The position numbers and the translations under genes are program-made. Positions 10,617-22,802 of a DNA stretch of 64,000 nt are shown here, in pieces. The notes under the pieces are model-generated. The model did not search any database. It was given only the letters and a program-made list of their open reading frames with translations, and had not been told where the DNA came from. The first letter of the stretch is position 1. Each line of letters starts with the position of its first letter. The stretch spans positions 372,001 to 436,000 of the forward strand of contig MU404068.1 in assembly GCA_022695795.1 (NCBI GenBank). The letters run 5' to 3'. This DNA comes from Biscogniauxia marginata. Lineage: Eukaryota > Ascomycota > Sordariomycetes > Xylariales > Xylariaceae.

Positions 10617-11574
10617 GGTGGTGGTGGTCGGTTCTGTGACTTTCTATGGGAATCGAATCGAGCGGTTTCGCGGATGGTTCTTGATGTGTGTGTGTTGTTC
10701 GAGTTGGAGTGGTGGTTGCTGGTGTTGTTGTTGCTTGGTAGCTCAAGCTATGCAATGCAACTCGAATGTGGGTGGGCAAATCGGATCTTTGACGGACGAG
10801 AGGGAGAGAGGGAGAAAGATCACGAAACGGCTAACCGGCTGAGATGGTTTGGATTCGTCCAGAGAGAAGTATCGGTCGGATGGCCGGTGTTCGCAGCTCG
10901 GCTCTTGTCTGAATGGTGTTATCTCATTTAAAACGGGATGAGTACATTAGAGTTGTGGCGGAGCGTCTTGGGACGCGCGGATGAGGGTTGGTCCTGTGCT
11001 TGGCTGATTGCCCTTTGACGAATAGAAAAGTAGGAAATGATATGACGGGTGGACAGGTTTGGGGTATGAGAGGGCAAAGAATGAGACAAGTTAGAGAAAG
11101 TCTAGTAGTACATAGTAAGTCTTATTAGTAAGGAAATGTAATCTTTAACACGCAAACATCTGTCGCCAAAGCACTGCCCAAACAGCTTACGTCGCAGAGT
11201 TCCAAGAGGGACTAATTAGTACCTGTGTACATAGATTTTGCGCCACTGGCCACTAACAGGGGCACCTTATCCCCGGAAAGGCGGGGGTCCCTGTGGCACT
11301 GTGGCGGCGTGATGGACAAAGCTTTACCTTCTCCGGAGCTGGCTTACACGCACGGGAGAAACGTACCCAACGCAATGACAAGAGAGCTGACAGGCGATCC
11401 TATTTTCTACCTACCTACCTACGCAATATTTGCTGTACATAACAAGTGCGCACGTATTGCCATGTCAGATCCGTGCTCGCAACTTAAAACGCCACACGAG
11501 CCCGTCGACCCTGCATACGAGCCCGAAACTCTAAGCTAAATCGGCCGCATAGCCGTGATAGCGCCTTGGTTAGC
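10617..11574. promoter_or_regulatory. Upstream region of the CYSTM gene and 3' flank of the dioxygenase gene
   Basis: This 958-base spacer contains purine-rich stretches (10795-10830, 11030-11110) and an ACCTACCTACCTACG run near 11407. It has no credible coding frame. Confidence 0.35.
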
Positions 11575-13810
11575 CTAGGCCAAGCCAGCCCTCTCCAAGT
11601 CTTTCCTAATCTCATCCACGTGGTCGAAGAACTGAGGCCTGAACGATTCGCCGAGGCCAGGAGCTAGCCCTGAAGGAAGTTTAGTCCACTTAGGTATTGA
11701 GCAGATACGTATTCACCAGAACAAGAAGAGCGCCCTTGTGAACGCAACGTACATACCTTGAAGAACTCCGGTGCCTTCTAGCGCGTACTTGGTTAGGGCA
11801 ATATGCGTGCTGATGTGGAACATAAAGGCTTAAGAAGCGGTTCAGCCATTCAGCGCTATTATCTTGTGGTGTTCCAACGTAGCATCGGGTATGCTTACCT
11901 AGGGTCCCTTCTCCACTTCGTTCCGGTTTGAGTTCACAGGTGCTCGCCTCCTCGAATGTTTGGTACGATTCTGGGACGGTGAGCCTTCTATATATCTTTC
12001 ACTTGCCCTTGCAATGGTAATATATAGCGTGTGCTCACCTCCATGCGCTGCGAAGCTGGGTTGATAGCTCAGGCCACCAGGACGGAGATCACGGCTCGTC
12101 CCGCAATACGTCCCGTATATGATTCCCATCAGCTCGGCCGCCATGTTACGATGGTAGTACTATATAAATATACTGTCACTACGATGACAACGAAGATTCC
12201 ACATTTTGACAAGGTCATACAGGCGGGCGGAAAGTATTCGTGCTAACGTTCCACCTTGGGGTGAACAGCATGACCTCCGATATCGATACGTTAGGAATCT
12301 TCGACTTAGCCGTGAGAACGGTGTAAACCGTCGGGTCGCTCTGGTCCCTGTCAACAACCGCCGTGTTGATGAACTTCTCGGCCGCGTATTTATACGGAAT
12401 GTAACTTTTGATCAGGTTAGACTCTACCCATGGCCTATGCCCGACGGGGATGGATATGCATACTTTCCGTGCCATGCAACAACGTCGAATGGAGTGTGGT
12501 TTTGCTTTGTGGCCCATAACCTTCCAGAAATCTTAGCAACAACTGCTAGTCGTTAGTTATCGAGGGGTCTTCTCAGGCCTATATGATACTAGGGGTTCAT
12601 AATTGTGGACGAGAGATGTGACCAAAAAGGGGAAGGGAAGGGAAGTAAGCGTGCCTAGAGCACAAAAACTCTATTACGACAGCTACTCATATAGATCGCT
12701 ACGGTGCAACTCTGAATTTTTATCTTACTCACTAGTCCACTCGGTAAGGTCTTCGTCAAACGAGGCAATAGGGTATTCGAAGTTGCGCGGGAGAGCCATT
12801 CCATTACTCCCCAATGGGCCCATATCGGGTAACTCGTAGTGGGATCCGAAGACCTCCTGGATATCTAGAGTCATGTCAGCAAGACGAAAAAGGACTGATT
12901 GACTATGCTTGCTCACATCCTCTTGAAGGGCCATCTGGTAGGGCCACTTGGAATTTGATTCCGGCTTGAATGACGACTAGTTCTCCAGGGCGGACCATCA
13001 TTCTACCACCATGTCAGAGTATTATGTATACAACATAAGGATATTAGAATATATCTCACTTTCCCATCTCTGTCTTGATATCTAACCTCCCCTTTTGCGG
13101 CAAAATAAGCATGTCGCCGTCATTACTACAGAATGCTAGGTTATTCATAGAGACATTGGCTGTGTATATATGTATCGCGAGGCCCTCTTTGATTGTGGGG
13201 TCTCCGTTGCCAGCTATGGTCTTGAGGCCTTGGACGAAATTTACAGTCTTTCCTTCTGGAGGGATTGGGAAAGGTAACCAACAAAGTCCGTGAGGAATAA
13301 ATTCTATATTGATATTGTTAGGTAAGAAGTTCGACTCGATCTTTACGATGCAGTTAAATATGTTATTAGCTGAAGTGGGCAAAGGTGATCGGAATGAGTT
13401 AACTTGAACTTACGTCTCTGTTAGGAGTTGGTTTCTCGGTCTCCCCAGTGGCCATTGAAGGCAAGATACGGTATAACCATGCATGCTGGAGAGAATTCCT
13501 CGGAGATATGAAGCTGGTGCCATTCAGCTGCTCTGAATATAGACCGTACTTGCACTTTTGGGGTGTGTTCTGTGTCAGGGGTAGCGTTTCTGGTCTTGAG
13601 GCCTAGTCAAAACTTCGATCACCCAGTTCATTAGCAGTTTTGCTAGACTTACAAGGCTTCGGACACGAAATTATTCCCATAACCCACTTGATATCTATAT
13701 GGGTCTTCGGTAGAAGCTTTTGTGAGAAATCCAGACTGGGCAGATGCTCCTGGGGAGAACGCTCCTCTCCGAGGCAACGTATCTACCCTAGTGGTTGTAT
13801 GGAACTCCAT
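11575..13810 (-). CDS. Homogentisate 1,2-dioxygenase-like protein (11 exons)
   Basis: Cupin-fold Fe(II) ring-cleavage enzyme of the homogentisate dioxygenase family. Exons: 13810-13653, 13594-13414, 13340-13060, 13002-12917, 12864-12733, 12542-12464, 12404-12221, 12159-12039, 11970-11899, 11828-11757 and 11669-11575. Every junction is GT...AG and all phases agree, giving 486 residues. Motifs are [55 protein letters not shown] and [15 protein letters not shown]. The iron ligands His370, Glu376 and His406 match human His335, Glu341 and His371 with a constant offset of 35. Tyr385 matches substrate-binding Tyr350. The catalytic His292 position, however, is Gln327, and human His365 aligns with Gln400. 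Neither fumarylacetoacetase nor maleylacetoacetate isomerase adjoins it. It is probably an intact divergent paralogue rather than the main tyrosine-pathway enzyme. Confidence 0.9.
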
Positions 13811-15163
13811 TAAGGAAGAAAGTATTGGGAAGGGAGCGGAAACAAGGGGACATTAGGTAACAGAATATAGTATTTTCGGTATTCTCATAGGACTTGACTC
13901 GCGATATAACCACCTAATGGCTAAACAATGGCAGAGAAGATAGAAGCAAAGCTATAGAAGCAATTAATAAATAGGGGGAATTATTTGCCCCTTGTTGGCA
14001 GTAATAGTTTAACATGGGCCCACATTGGCTACGTCCGTAGGTCGACGGCTTTAGCACGCCTAAAGTCGGTGAATTGATCATCTTGGTGGACCTATCCGGA
14101 GGTAAGGAGAACAGTTCGCCAACTATCTTGTATTGCCGCCGGCAACGCTCAGGCAAGGGGACGCATATTATCGTCGCAACGGGCAGTTATATACCCATCC
14201 AATGAGTTACAGCGCATTGGTAGGGTGACAAGGAGCATGGATGGAGTGGTATTGGGTCAGGCCATGTCTCGGTAGGATGCTGCTGACATCTTGCTTAGGC
14301 TGGGCAGGAGGTCTTGGTCTAGCCACAAAAAGGACAGCTGGGCTTGCCTGTCAAGTTGTGATGGTTGCTCCTAGAGGAAGTACTTCGTGAAAGAGCATTA
14401 CAGTCGGGAATATCCAACTGAGGAAGGCGACTAGGTACAAGCTAACTGTTTCATCATGTCGTAAGTGACAGATCGTTCTCAGGGTGCTACTATAGTTCTC
14501 TGCAAGCATGGGAACAAACGTAGGTCTATTCCATATCCAGCAGCAGCTAGCATGACTTTGATCAACGGCGGCAGATTGCCCATGAGTATGGACTACCTTG
14601 TTCATGTTGCCCCTAAAGCAGCACCATATCTGGCTTGAGAAAGTAGGTGGACGCAGCTTGCCGTTTCGTCGTTAGCTCACCATAGCTCTCGACGAAGCCA
14701 CACGGATAGATCCGGCATTAGAAATAGATTTCCACCTTCCTGGACTTGTCCCTAGTGGTATACTCGTAGGAAATTTTATGATGACATGTGAATAAACGTA
14801 TGACAGGGCTGGTAAGCGGTTAACACGGAATCTATAGGCAAGAAACCAGCCTTATAAACAACCCTAACTAGTCCGTGTAGCCCTCACGGGCACAGGTTCA
14901 ACGTGCGGGATGATATGACGATCGTTGGGATTTCCCTCTCTTGATTTTTTCCCCCTCTCTTTTTGGTTTCTATCGATTGCAACGTCAAGCACATATGTAC
15001 GTAACGTGGTAATAGTCCGTAAGAGCATTGGACAAGACAAGAACTAGAGTGCTCATACATACAGGTATTAAAACAGACTTACCGACAGAACACCCCTCAT
15101 ATTTGGCACTCGCATTTTATGGTTAAATGGCGGAGAGAGAATGACGATGGCGTTCGAGTTTAT

Positions 15164-15212
15164 GAAGAAGAAGAAGAAGAAGAAGAAGAAGAAGAAGAAG
15201 AAGAAGAAGAAG
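15164..15212. repeat. AAG trinucleotide microsatellite
   Basis: This is an uninterrupted run of about sixteen AAG units, ending in AAGGAAAAATAAA. It has no coding context I can support. Confidence 0.95.
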
Positions 15213-15304
15213 GAAAAATAAATTCGTTGATAACTGTACAGAGTAATGCATGTGTTACTGGATAGAGACAGTTGGTCAATGGTGGTGGGCTAGCAGCAGG
15301 GGTT

Positions 15305-15352
15305 GAACCCCCAGTTATACCCCCAGCTGTACCCCCAATTGTAACCCCTGTC
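15305..15352. repeat. 12-base minisatellite (RTACCCCCARYT)
   Basis: There are four adjacent 12-base units at 15305, 15317, 15329 and 15341, three of them with a CCCCC core. Read on the minus strand in one frame they give repeated Tyr/Phe-x-Trp-Gly followed by a stop. Confidence 0.85.
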
Positions 15353-15770
15353 ATTGCCGCTGAGGGGCCCGGAGTCCCGGGATCGCTCCGGCAATTCCCC
15401 GGCATAGAGAGGATCGGGGTCCACTAAACACACTTCAAGTTCTCTCAAGAGCTTAGGTATAGAACATCCTTGGCTTGTATTTATTCTCCCCAATACCTTA
15501 TTTTATCAACTACAGTTCACGAGACACCGATTTATGATATCCACCAGGCACAGACATAACATACCTAGGTATTATAAGATTATCTAGAGCCCTAACCATC
15601 ACATCATAATACTACCACAACGAATGTTGATAGAGGCGCGCAGGAATTGGGATTCCTGAACTGCCCTCTGAATGCTATTGGGCCCGGCGACCCAGCCAGC
15701 CGGATACGTTGGGCAGCAGGCCGACGTGCATCGATAGTCAATCACCGGACAGCATTCGACTTAAAAAGAA

Positions 15771-16661
15771 ATGGCCGAAGCTCCGTTGACGTTCCCATCC
15801 GTCGAGGCACAGCGGCTTGAGCCCCGCCTGCCGCCTCTGTCGACTGCCTCAACCGGCAACCAGGCAAACGGAGAGCCATCCTCGTTGCCATTTGTTACAT
15901 TGACCTTCGCCACCTCGCTCGATTCGGCCCTGTCCCTGGGACCGGGCATCAGGACAGCCCTTTCCGGGCCCGAATCCAAGGCCATGACCCACTACCTGCG
16001 CAGTCGTCACGACGCCATCTGCATAGGGGTCGGAACGGCCATCGCGGACAATCCAGGGCTGAACTGCCGCCTGGCAGCTGTGAGTGAGACCCCCGGAGCT
16101 TCACTCATCGATGCCGCATCTGGTGGATCCGCTATCACCACGCGTCAACCACGTCCCATAGTTATCGACCCCTTGTTACGTTGGGATTTCAGTTCCGCTA
16201 GTAAAGTCCTGCAGTTGGCTCGCGCAGGCAAGGGACTGGCGCCGTACATTATCACAGCTGTCTCAGAGCCCCCGGCAGCCAAGCAAAAACTCCTGAATGA
16301 CCTTGGTGGGAAATTCATCTCCTTGAACCGGCTCTCAAGTGAGTCTAGTGCAGACCCAAGCGGTCGGCGCTTCGACTGGCGTGCGATTCTAGCTGCTGTA
16401 CGCGACGAGGGTTTGCGTAGTATCATGATCGAAGGGGGTGGTGAGGTAATAAACTCGCTTCTCTCAACTGATAATTCCGGGTTACTCGATTCGGTTATCA
16501 TTACGCTCGCCCCAACTTGGCTGGGTCAGGGCAGCGTGTTTGTCTCCCCTCCTCGAAAGACCGGCCCTGAAAACCAGATGAGCCCTGTAGCTCGCCTTAC
16601 TAATACAACGTGGATGCCTCTTGGGGAAGACGTTGTTCTATGTGGTGAAATTGCACAGTAA
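15771..16661 (+). CDS. rib7: 2,5-diamino-6-ribosylamino-4(3H)-pyrimidinone 5'-phosphate reductase
   Basis: Second step of fungal riboflavin synthesis: NADPH-dependent reduction of the ribosyl side chain of the GTP-cyclohydrolase-II product to the ribityl form, before deamination. It is a single exon of 296 residues in the RibD_C/RIB7 family. Typical features are the N-terminal PFVTLTFATSLD strand, then ESKAMTHYLRSRHDAICIGVGTAIADNPGLNCR at 62-94, containing the conserved MTHYLRSRHDAI and GVGTAxxDNPxLNCR cofactor-site motifs. The RPIVIDPLLRW strand and IMIEGGGEVINSLL near residues 220-233 follow. The length fits yeast and mould RIB7. The start at 15771 gives a short extension before the conserved core. 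It is separated by long spacers on both sides and no other riboflavin gene is present, as usual in fungi. Confidence 0.93.
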   Translation: MAEAPLTFPSVEAQRLEPRLPPLSTASTGNQANGEPSSLPFVTLTFATSLDSALSLGPGIRTALSGPESKAMTHYLRSRHDAICIGVGTAIADNPGLNCRLAAVSETPGASLIDAASGGSAITTRQPRPIVIDPLLRWDFSSASKVLQLARAGKGLAPYIITAVSEPPAAKQKLLNDLGGKFISLNRLSSESSADPSGRRFDWRAILAAVRDEGLRSIMIEGGGEVINSLLSTDNSGLLDSVIITLAPTWLGQGSVFVSPPRKTGPENQMSPVARLTNTTWMPLGEDVVLCGEIAQ

Positions 16662-19083
16662 TTTCGCAATCAATACGAACAGGATGATCATAGTGAAAGG
16701 AATCCGGGAGACAGTGCCTGATAGATGTCTTTCACTATTGACGCTACTTACTCGCCTGTCCGAAAAGCAGAAACCATAATTTTAACTATAATTGGGTACC
16801 AAGACAGCAGTATTTATCCACGGGCTTTTGAAGTAGCTAGATTAAGCAAGTTACTAGCGGGGGAAACAAGTATATCGTGGGTATTCGAGCTTTTGCTCAT
16901 TGATATCCTGTTGGTCTTGTGGCAGGCACATGGACTGCACGCAAAATATAACCTGAACGGGACACCCATCTCCACCAAGCCACCTTGTAGATTACCAAAA
17001 GAGGACGCCTACAGCTCCGAAGGAGTGGCGGTTTGCAGACCAATAGAAAATACCTGATATGTAGTATGCCCCTTACAGATGACATGCCGGGCATTACTAT
17101 GAGTGGAAATATGGCATAACGCCTGGTACTGATCCAGTCTAGGCTCATGCATACTACTACACTCAGTAATCATTCAATACATAGAAATCATTATCATAAT
17201 ATATAGAATAAAGAGAAAAGCACCTAATCGGCACTAGTCACGTAATAGCCTATAGGAGTATGATCTGCGTAGTGTTGAAATTACGTTGTCGCGGTCACCA
17301 ATAGAAATCCTTTCTGATCACTACGCCGCTTTCCAAAGTATGAGGTATCACATCATCAGTAAGCTACCTTTAAAGTCTCCATGTGTGATATAGCCATATC
17401 GTGTTATGTACTAATACTATAGGAGTCTTCAGCTCTCTCTCCGGTCCAGCGTCAAGGACTTTTATAGCGGTAATCTGTAAACATCGATGCCCAGGGAGCT
17501 CATACAAGCACACGACGCATGAGACGGATAATAAAGAGAATACCGGCAGCTATGACTGGCGTATACTCATCGTGCCATTGGTTCTCGACTTGGACGTAAC
17601 TCGTGAAGGGGAACTAATGCTCGGCGCGCTCACTGTGGCATGAAGCCTTGGCTCAAGTACGTCTTCGGGATTATGCCCAGGCGCCCGGCTAGTGTCCGCG
17701 GTGAAAGATCTCAGTGTAGATAGAATGAGTAAGCGTAGGCGTTGGTGTGGCTCGCACAACTGTAATTCTTCGTGAGGGGGCGATCGCCAATGTGATCTCG
17801 TAGGGATCATCGATTAGGGAGATCAGGCACATTGCAGATAACCCTGCAGGCTAGATTAGTACGTAGTGAATAGAGAAGGCACTATATATAAAATAATAAT
17901 ATTTAATGTTTATTCATACGATTTACAACAACAAGTCCTTTGGATAATATATAGTGTTCTCTCTAAAGCAAGTGTTATAAGATCGATTAGTTTATGTATA
18001 GGTACATAAGGGAAATAACTTTTATATATAAATTATGTATGAGTGAGCATTTAAGCATTATTTAAAACCTTAACCTTTCAAAGCGAGCACGATACTCATA
18101 AGATCGTAGAGGCTTAGGATTGGTGAGTAGAGATGAGTCTAACAGAGAGAACCAGTAATCGTTGATTAAGAGGAAGGCGCCTACCTAGGGAATTCGATGG
18201 CTTTCCGGAGTCGGTTCATTGATGAAGGTATAACTGACGAGATAACAGTGGTTCAACCCAGCCCAGTTGAGTTGGTTTCGCTATTTGCGGTTTGGTATTT
18301 ATCAGAGTAACGGTATAGATACCTATTGGTACTTGGAACAGGCAAACTCGGTTGGGGTTGGAGAAGGTATTCACGATGCAACGATTACCATTTGTTCTTA
18401 AGTTGATATTATCTTAGCTATCTATACAACATACCGAAGATATTTAGTTCTCCGTATTTTAGAACCTTTTGCCAAGTTTCCTTTTTATAATTATTTCACA
18501 TCCACTCTATTTCTGATCCATATCTTGACCTTACCACTAATAACTCATCTATCTTATATCTACTAGAACTGTTTACTACCGTAAGAAGACTCTAAACATA
18601 CCTAGCCTCAAAGATAGTCGGTTAAGCAAGTTTAATAAGAGGTTTTAGAAAAATACTAGTTTAATTACTGATTATCCATACCTAAGAACCGACTGATCAT
18701 AAGACACCCCTCGGATACCATGCTGCTACCCCTTATAACTACGATATCTGCCGTCACGCATACCCGGGTCAGCACAACCGTCCGCCACCAATCACGATCC
18801 GCTACATGCCGGCAAGAACCAGTGCACATACGCACCCTACCTACCTTATGCATCACCGCGGAGTAGTCCGCATTCTCCGTACCTTAGCCCCACAACCGGA
18901 ATAACAATCCGGGAGCAACAATCCGGGAGCTGACGAGAACCGAGAGCCCGGGGCCAACATCCGAATTCGGCAACCGACCTCCCATCCCCCCACCCCAATT
19001 CAACCCTGCCATCCCCATACACCCCTCTCCACCCTCCTTTCCTTCCTACCACACGTCCGCCCGGTTCCCATAATCATCATCCT
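16662..19083. other. Gene-free spacer with an AT-rich block
   Basis: These 2.4 kb lie between RIB7 (+) and the tail-anchored protein gene (-). The block around 17870-18070 is strongly AT-rich with many TATA-like words. The small open frames here have no recognisable product. Confidence 0.4.
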
Positions 19084-22000
19084 CTACCCTGCAAGAACGA
19101 ACCCAATCACCCACCCCGCCGCCCCGAGGCCGTACCACGCGCCCGCCGCGCACGCGGCGCAGAACGCTGCCGCCGACGCGAAGGTCCCCACGTCCCGCCA
19201 CGAGCTGCGGTGCGCGCGCCGGCGCCGCCAGAGCTCGCCGTGCTGGTCGAACGCCGGCTCTACCGCGGCCCACCACGCGCGCGCGAAGCCCAGCCCGAGC
19301 GTGCACACCGTCGCGAGCGCGTTCGTAAGCGTCATAATGGCGTCGGCACCAGCCTCGTTCTCCTGTTCTTGCCGCTTGTCCGTTTCGTTCTGCGCATGTG
19401 GTAGGAGGGTGTACTTCTGCTCTCCTTCCCTTTTCATCATCGGCATTGACGACGATGGCCTAAGCTTGGAACGAACGCCGGTGCCTGCGCCGCCTTCCCC
19501 TTCGCTGTAGGCTTTCTGGCGTTGTTGTGTCGTCTTCGAGTTCCTGAGAATGAGGATCGAGGAGAAAGTTGGCTGCTGCTTCTTGATAGGGCTTGGTACG
19601 CGACCGCTGGGGCTGTGGTGCGCTACCGCGTTGGCCCACGAACGTAGCATGGCGATCCGTGCGGCCTCTTGTATCATAGTTTCCGTGTGCTCTTCTGCCT
19701 CGTGCATGTGATGGTTTTGCCCTTGGCGGAACCGGACCTGAAGGGTCCTTATCGGACTTATGACGCTGTTGTTCTCCCGTTTTGAGGTATTCGAAGTTTG
19801 TGTGATCACCTCCTTGCCGTCGGTGTGCTTTGCCGGTGGGGCCACACTTCCCCCAGCCCCGTTCCTGGCGACATTGTCTCGTGCCGTTAGCTCTATTGGG
19901 TCTTCTTGAGTCTGGAAAATTCTGGGTGATGACGGAGTCGAGCTTTTTGGCGTTTGGTAACGGCCTGGTGTCACAGGGCGGATTGATGCAATACCGGTCT
20001 CTGCTATCTCTTGGGCCAGCACGGGACTCGGCGAGCCACTCTGTGATGTAGCGGGATGGGAACACGTCCCATTCCCGCTTTTCGCAGGGGTTGACGCGAT
20101 GCAAGGTACGCGATCGTTCCATGATTTTGGAGTCACTAGACCCTCGGCTATGCCTGCGAACTTGACGGTTTGGTCGGTCTGGGCTTCTGGTCGAGATGGT
20201 GTGACGCCGTGGTGGTTCTGCCGATCGGGAGCGGAGCCAGTAGTGATGGTGGTGGGTATGGAGGCAGATTCTCTCCGAAGCGTTTCGATGCGACAGCGCA
20301 TCCGATGGAGCTTGTCGGCCGCCTCCTCGAGTTTGATCTTTCTCCTCTGGAGATCCGTTGGTAGATGTCCTCTCTGGGACTCCTGGGTATCTTTTGAAGG
20401 AAGACCTCGGTTCGTGTGGCTCTGGGGTTGGTTGTCGCTTGGGGCTTCGTTTTGGTGCTCCCGTGTATTTTTGGCTTGGACGGAAGAAAATCGGCTTCGG
20501 ACCAACTTTTGGGGGATGGAGGAAGGCTTCATGATCCCTTTCGGTTTCGACTGGGATGAGGTCGCTATAGCTTCGCTGATGTCTTGGCTGGGATGGTCCT
20601 GCTCTGCTCGGGGAAGCAAGAGATTTGTCCTTCCTATCAGCACCGTTTTGTTCTCTTCCATCGTCTCCTGGGTGGTCTGCGTTGGTTTGTTGGATGGGGA
20701 AATGCCCGGAGAAATTGACTGGTTGCTGGTCTTCTGGCCCATTTCTGGCAATGCTAGATGAATATGGTAGTCCGGAATCGCTACGTCCCCGAGGGGTCCC
20801 GTCGGGAGTTGTTTTAGCGAATTGGACCCCAGATACGTGTTTGTCTTCGACATCGTGACCCCCATGTCTGGGCTCCTAACCAGTCCCCCTGGCTCTATCG
20901 TCCTCCGGCGGCGTCTCCATAAAAAAGGCTTCTCGCTCTTCGATCGCGTGAGATCCTGTCCCCTGCCTAACGCGAGGCCGGGAGGTTTGATCACCGGAGG
21001 CGATGAGGCAATATTATGTGTATTCTGGTGAGCGGGACTTTTATGAATGATAGTGTCCGTTGACCGATCCGCAAAGTGCTTGTGCACCCGGGGTTGCGTA
21101 TTCTCAGAACTAGGTAGGCTTGCGGCACCAGGAGGAGCCACCTGAACTCCAGCCGCAGGTTGAGATAGATGAGAAGAGCTAGGCAGAGCGGCTAGTTCAC
21201 CGGAATCTGAACAAAAGGAATGAAAAAAAGGAATGAGCTAAGCCTGAGCAAAATGGATGTGTAGAAGTACTTACTGCTACCTGTTAGATTGCTTACAGAC
21301 TGGGCTATCGGGCTCAAGGTTGGTTCTGCTGCAGAAGACCACTGACGCTTGTGCTGGCTCCATCTAACAAGGTCATGCTGCCGTCTAAGGTCCTCCTTTA
21401 CACGTTCGATCTTGCCAAGCTTCGAGAGTTGCTTTTCCTGTTTGGCCTTTTCCTTTTCTTCCTCCTCTATGAGCTTGATCTCCTCATAAGCCAGCCGGGC
21501 CACCTCCTTCTTCCGAGTCAGGCCGGTCAGCCTGTTTCTGGTTGACGTCGACGTCGTGTCCGAACTGAGCGTGGTCGTCGGTGTCAGGATCGAGAACTGC
21601 CCCGAGTACGGATCGGCACCCTGGACGCCGAGCCAATCCCCGCTCTCCTTGAGACTCCGACGATTTCGTCGTGATTCTTCCTTCGACTTGAGCGCCTCTG
21701 CGATCTCCGCTCTTGTCAAAGTCCCCGATTTCCGAAGAGGCGAGGTCACGGGTCGTCCGCGAGTCGACAGATCCTGTCCTATTCCGTGGACTGACTTACG
21801 ACGAAATTGGTGTACACCAACTTCATTTGTGTCCTTGGAGGGTCTTGGAATTACTTTCCTCTGAGGTGCCCAGCTTCGTACCTTACGGTGACTCGAAGGG
21901 ATTTTAGGAATCGTTTTCGTAGCTACTAACCCTGGAGGTTTATCCCTTGCAAAGTTCCAATCAGTCAGCTCGTTGGGGTTGATTCCTAAGTCTTCGTAGG

Positions 22001-22157
22001 CGGAGTCGTTGTCCCCGACCGGATCCTCAGGGCGTCGTGTACCTCCTTGTTCTGGGCGGTTGGTTGGAAAGATCTTACTAAAGAATCCGGCGAACGACGT
22101 GGCCCGCCTGTGAGGGCGCTGTCGGGCGCGGACAGTCGAATCCTTCGCCGGACTCAT
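19084..22157 (-). CDS. Tail-anchored coiled-coil protein, unknown function
   Basis: I do not recognise a named family. Exon 1 is 22157-21275. The intron (GTAAGT...TTCAG) is removed at phase 1, and exon 2 is 21206-19084, giving 1001 residues. The start ATG at 22157 gives MSPAKDSTVRARQRPHRR; upstream sequence in the same frame lacks an ATG before the spacer. An acidic and lysine-rich coiled coil lies at about residues 209-275 (YEEIKLIEEEEKEKAKQEKQ). A second short helix lies near 575-610 (RRKIKLEEAADKLHRMRCRI). The rest is Ser/Pro/Thr-rich. The end is hydrophobic: ATVCTLGLGFARAWW, then a final segment AAFCAACAAGAWYGLGAAGW followed by VIGFVLAG at the very C-terminus. That arrangement suggests tail anchoring in an internal membrane with a cytosolic body. 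Conservation is plausible but unverified. Confidence 0.72.
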
Positions 22158-22802
22158 ATTTCCTAGGCGTGAGATAGCTTTGGCTTTCAATACTGGTAAG
22201 ATGGCATAAACAGCTAAGCCAAGCTACACTAATCATAAGGGGTGATGATAAAATGTAGAGAGGCTATGGTGACGGGGATGGTATAACATAATTCAGACAC
22301 AGAAGGCTCAACACCCCGAGGACACAGGAACATGAAACAAGGGTAAAGACAAACGTTTCATATATGGAAGGTCTGATAGTAATAGCAGTTGAGGCAGTCA
22401 TGAATCGAAACCCAAGAGCGAAACAACAGGACCAGACCAAAGAACCGGGGAAGGTGCGTACAAAAGTAATATAAAAGTAGATATGTACAAGGTAGGTAGG
22501 GTAGGTGGCACCCAAGGCCGATAAGGGGCAGTTGGGTTCTTGTTCTCAACTGAAGAGCGTGGGCTAGGAAATGTAAAGTTTGAATAGTGTCATGAGAGTA
22601 GTTGCCCCAACAGATTCTCGACATGCAGGTAGACTGATACCACTAGCTATCCTTTGCTAGCTAGCTCAGCCATAGATGCCGCCCGAATCCATATAAACGC
22701 CGTGAAAATGCAATATTTCCCTTCCACAATGCGATACAAAAACATCCTAACCACTCGATATGCTCCTAGCAGTGTGATAAATACTGGCATTGTGCTGGGT
22801 CT
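22158..22802. other. Spacer, tandem genes
   Basis: These 645 bases lie between the Nur1 gene's stop and the next minus-strand start. A GGTAGGTAGGGTAGGTGG run lies near 22493. No gene is seen. Confidence 0.35.

Larger units (their letters stand above)
13811..15770. promoter_or_regulatory. Long divergent spacer between the dioxygenase-like gene and RIB7
   Basis: These 1,960 bases hold short open frames (for example 13914-14156 and 14351-14605 on the minus strand) that I cannot match to any family. They also hold a GAA microsatellite and a 12-base minisatellite, listed separately. Both flanking promoters presumably lie here. Confidence 0.35.

Noticed and set aside
8020..13810. Aromatic catabolic cluster of the FAD monooxygenase plus the dioxygenase-like gene
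   Set aside because: They are separated by 2 kb and an unrelated CYSTM gene, and no hydrolase or isomerase of a pathway is present.
14351..14605. Possible membrane-protein fragment (VSLYLVAFLSWIFPTVMLFH)
   Set aside because: Short, with no flanking frame continuing it and no family match; hydrophobic content alone is not enough.
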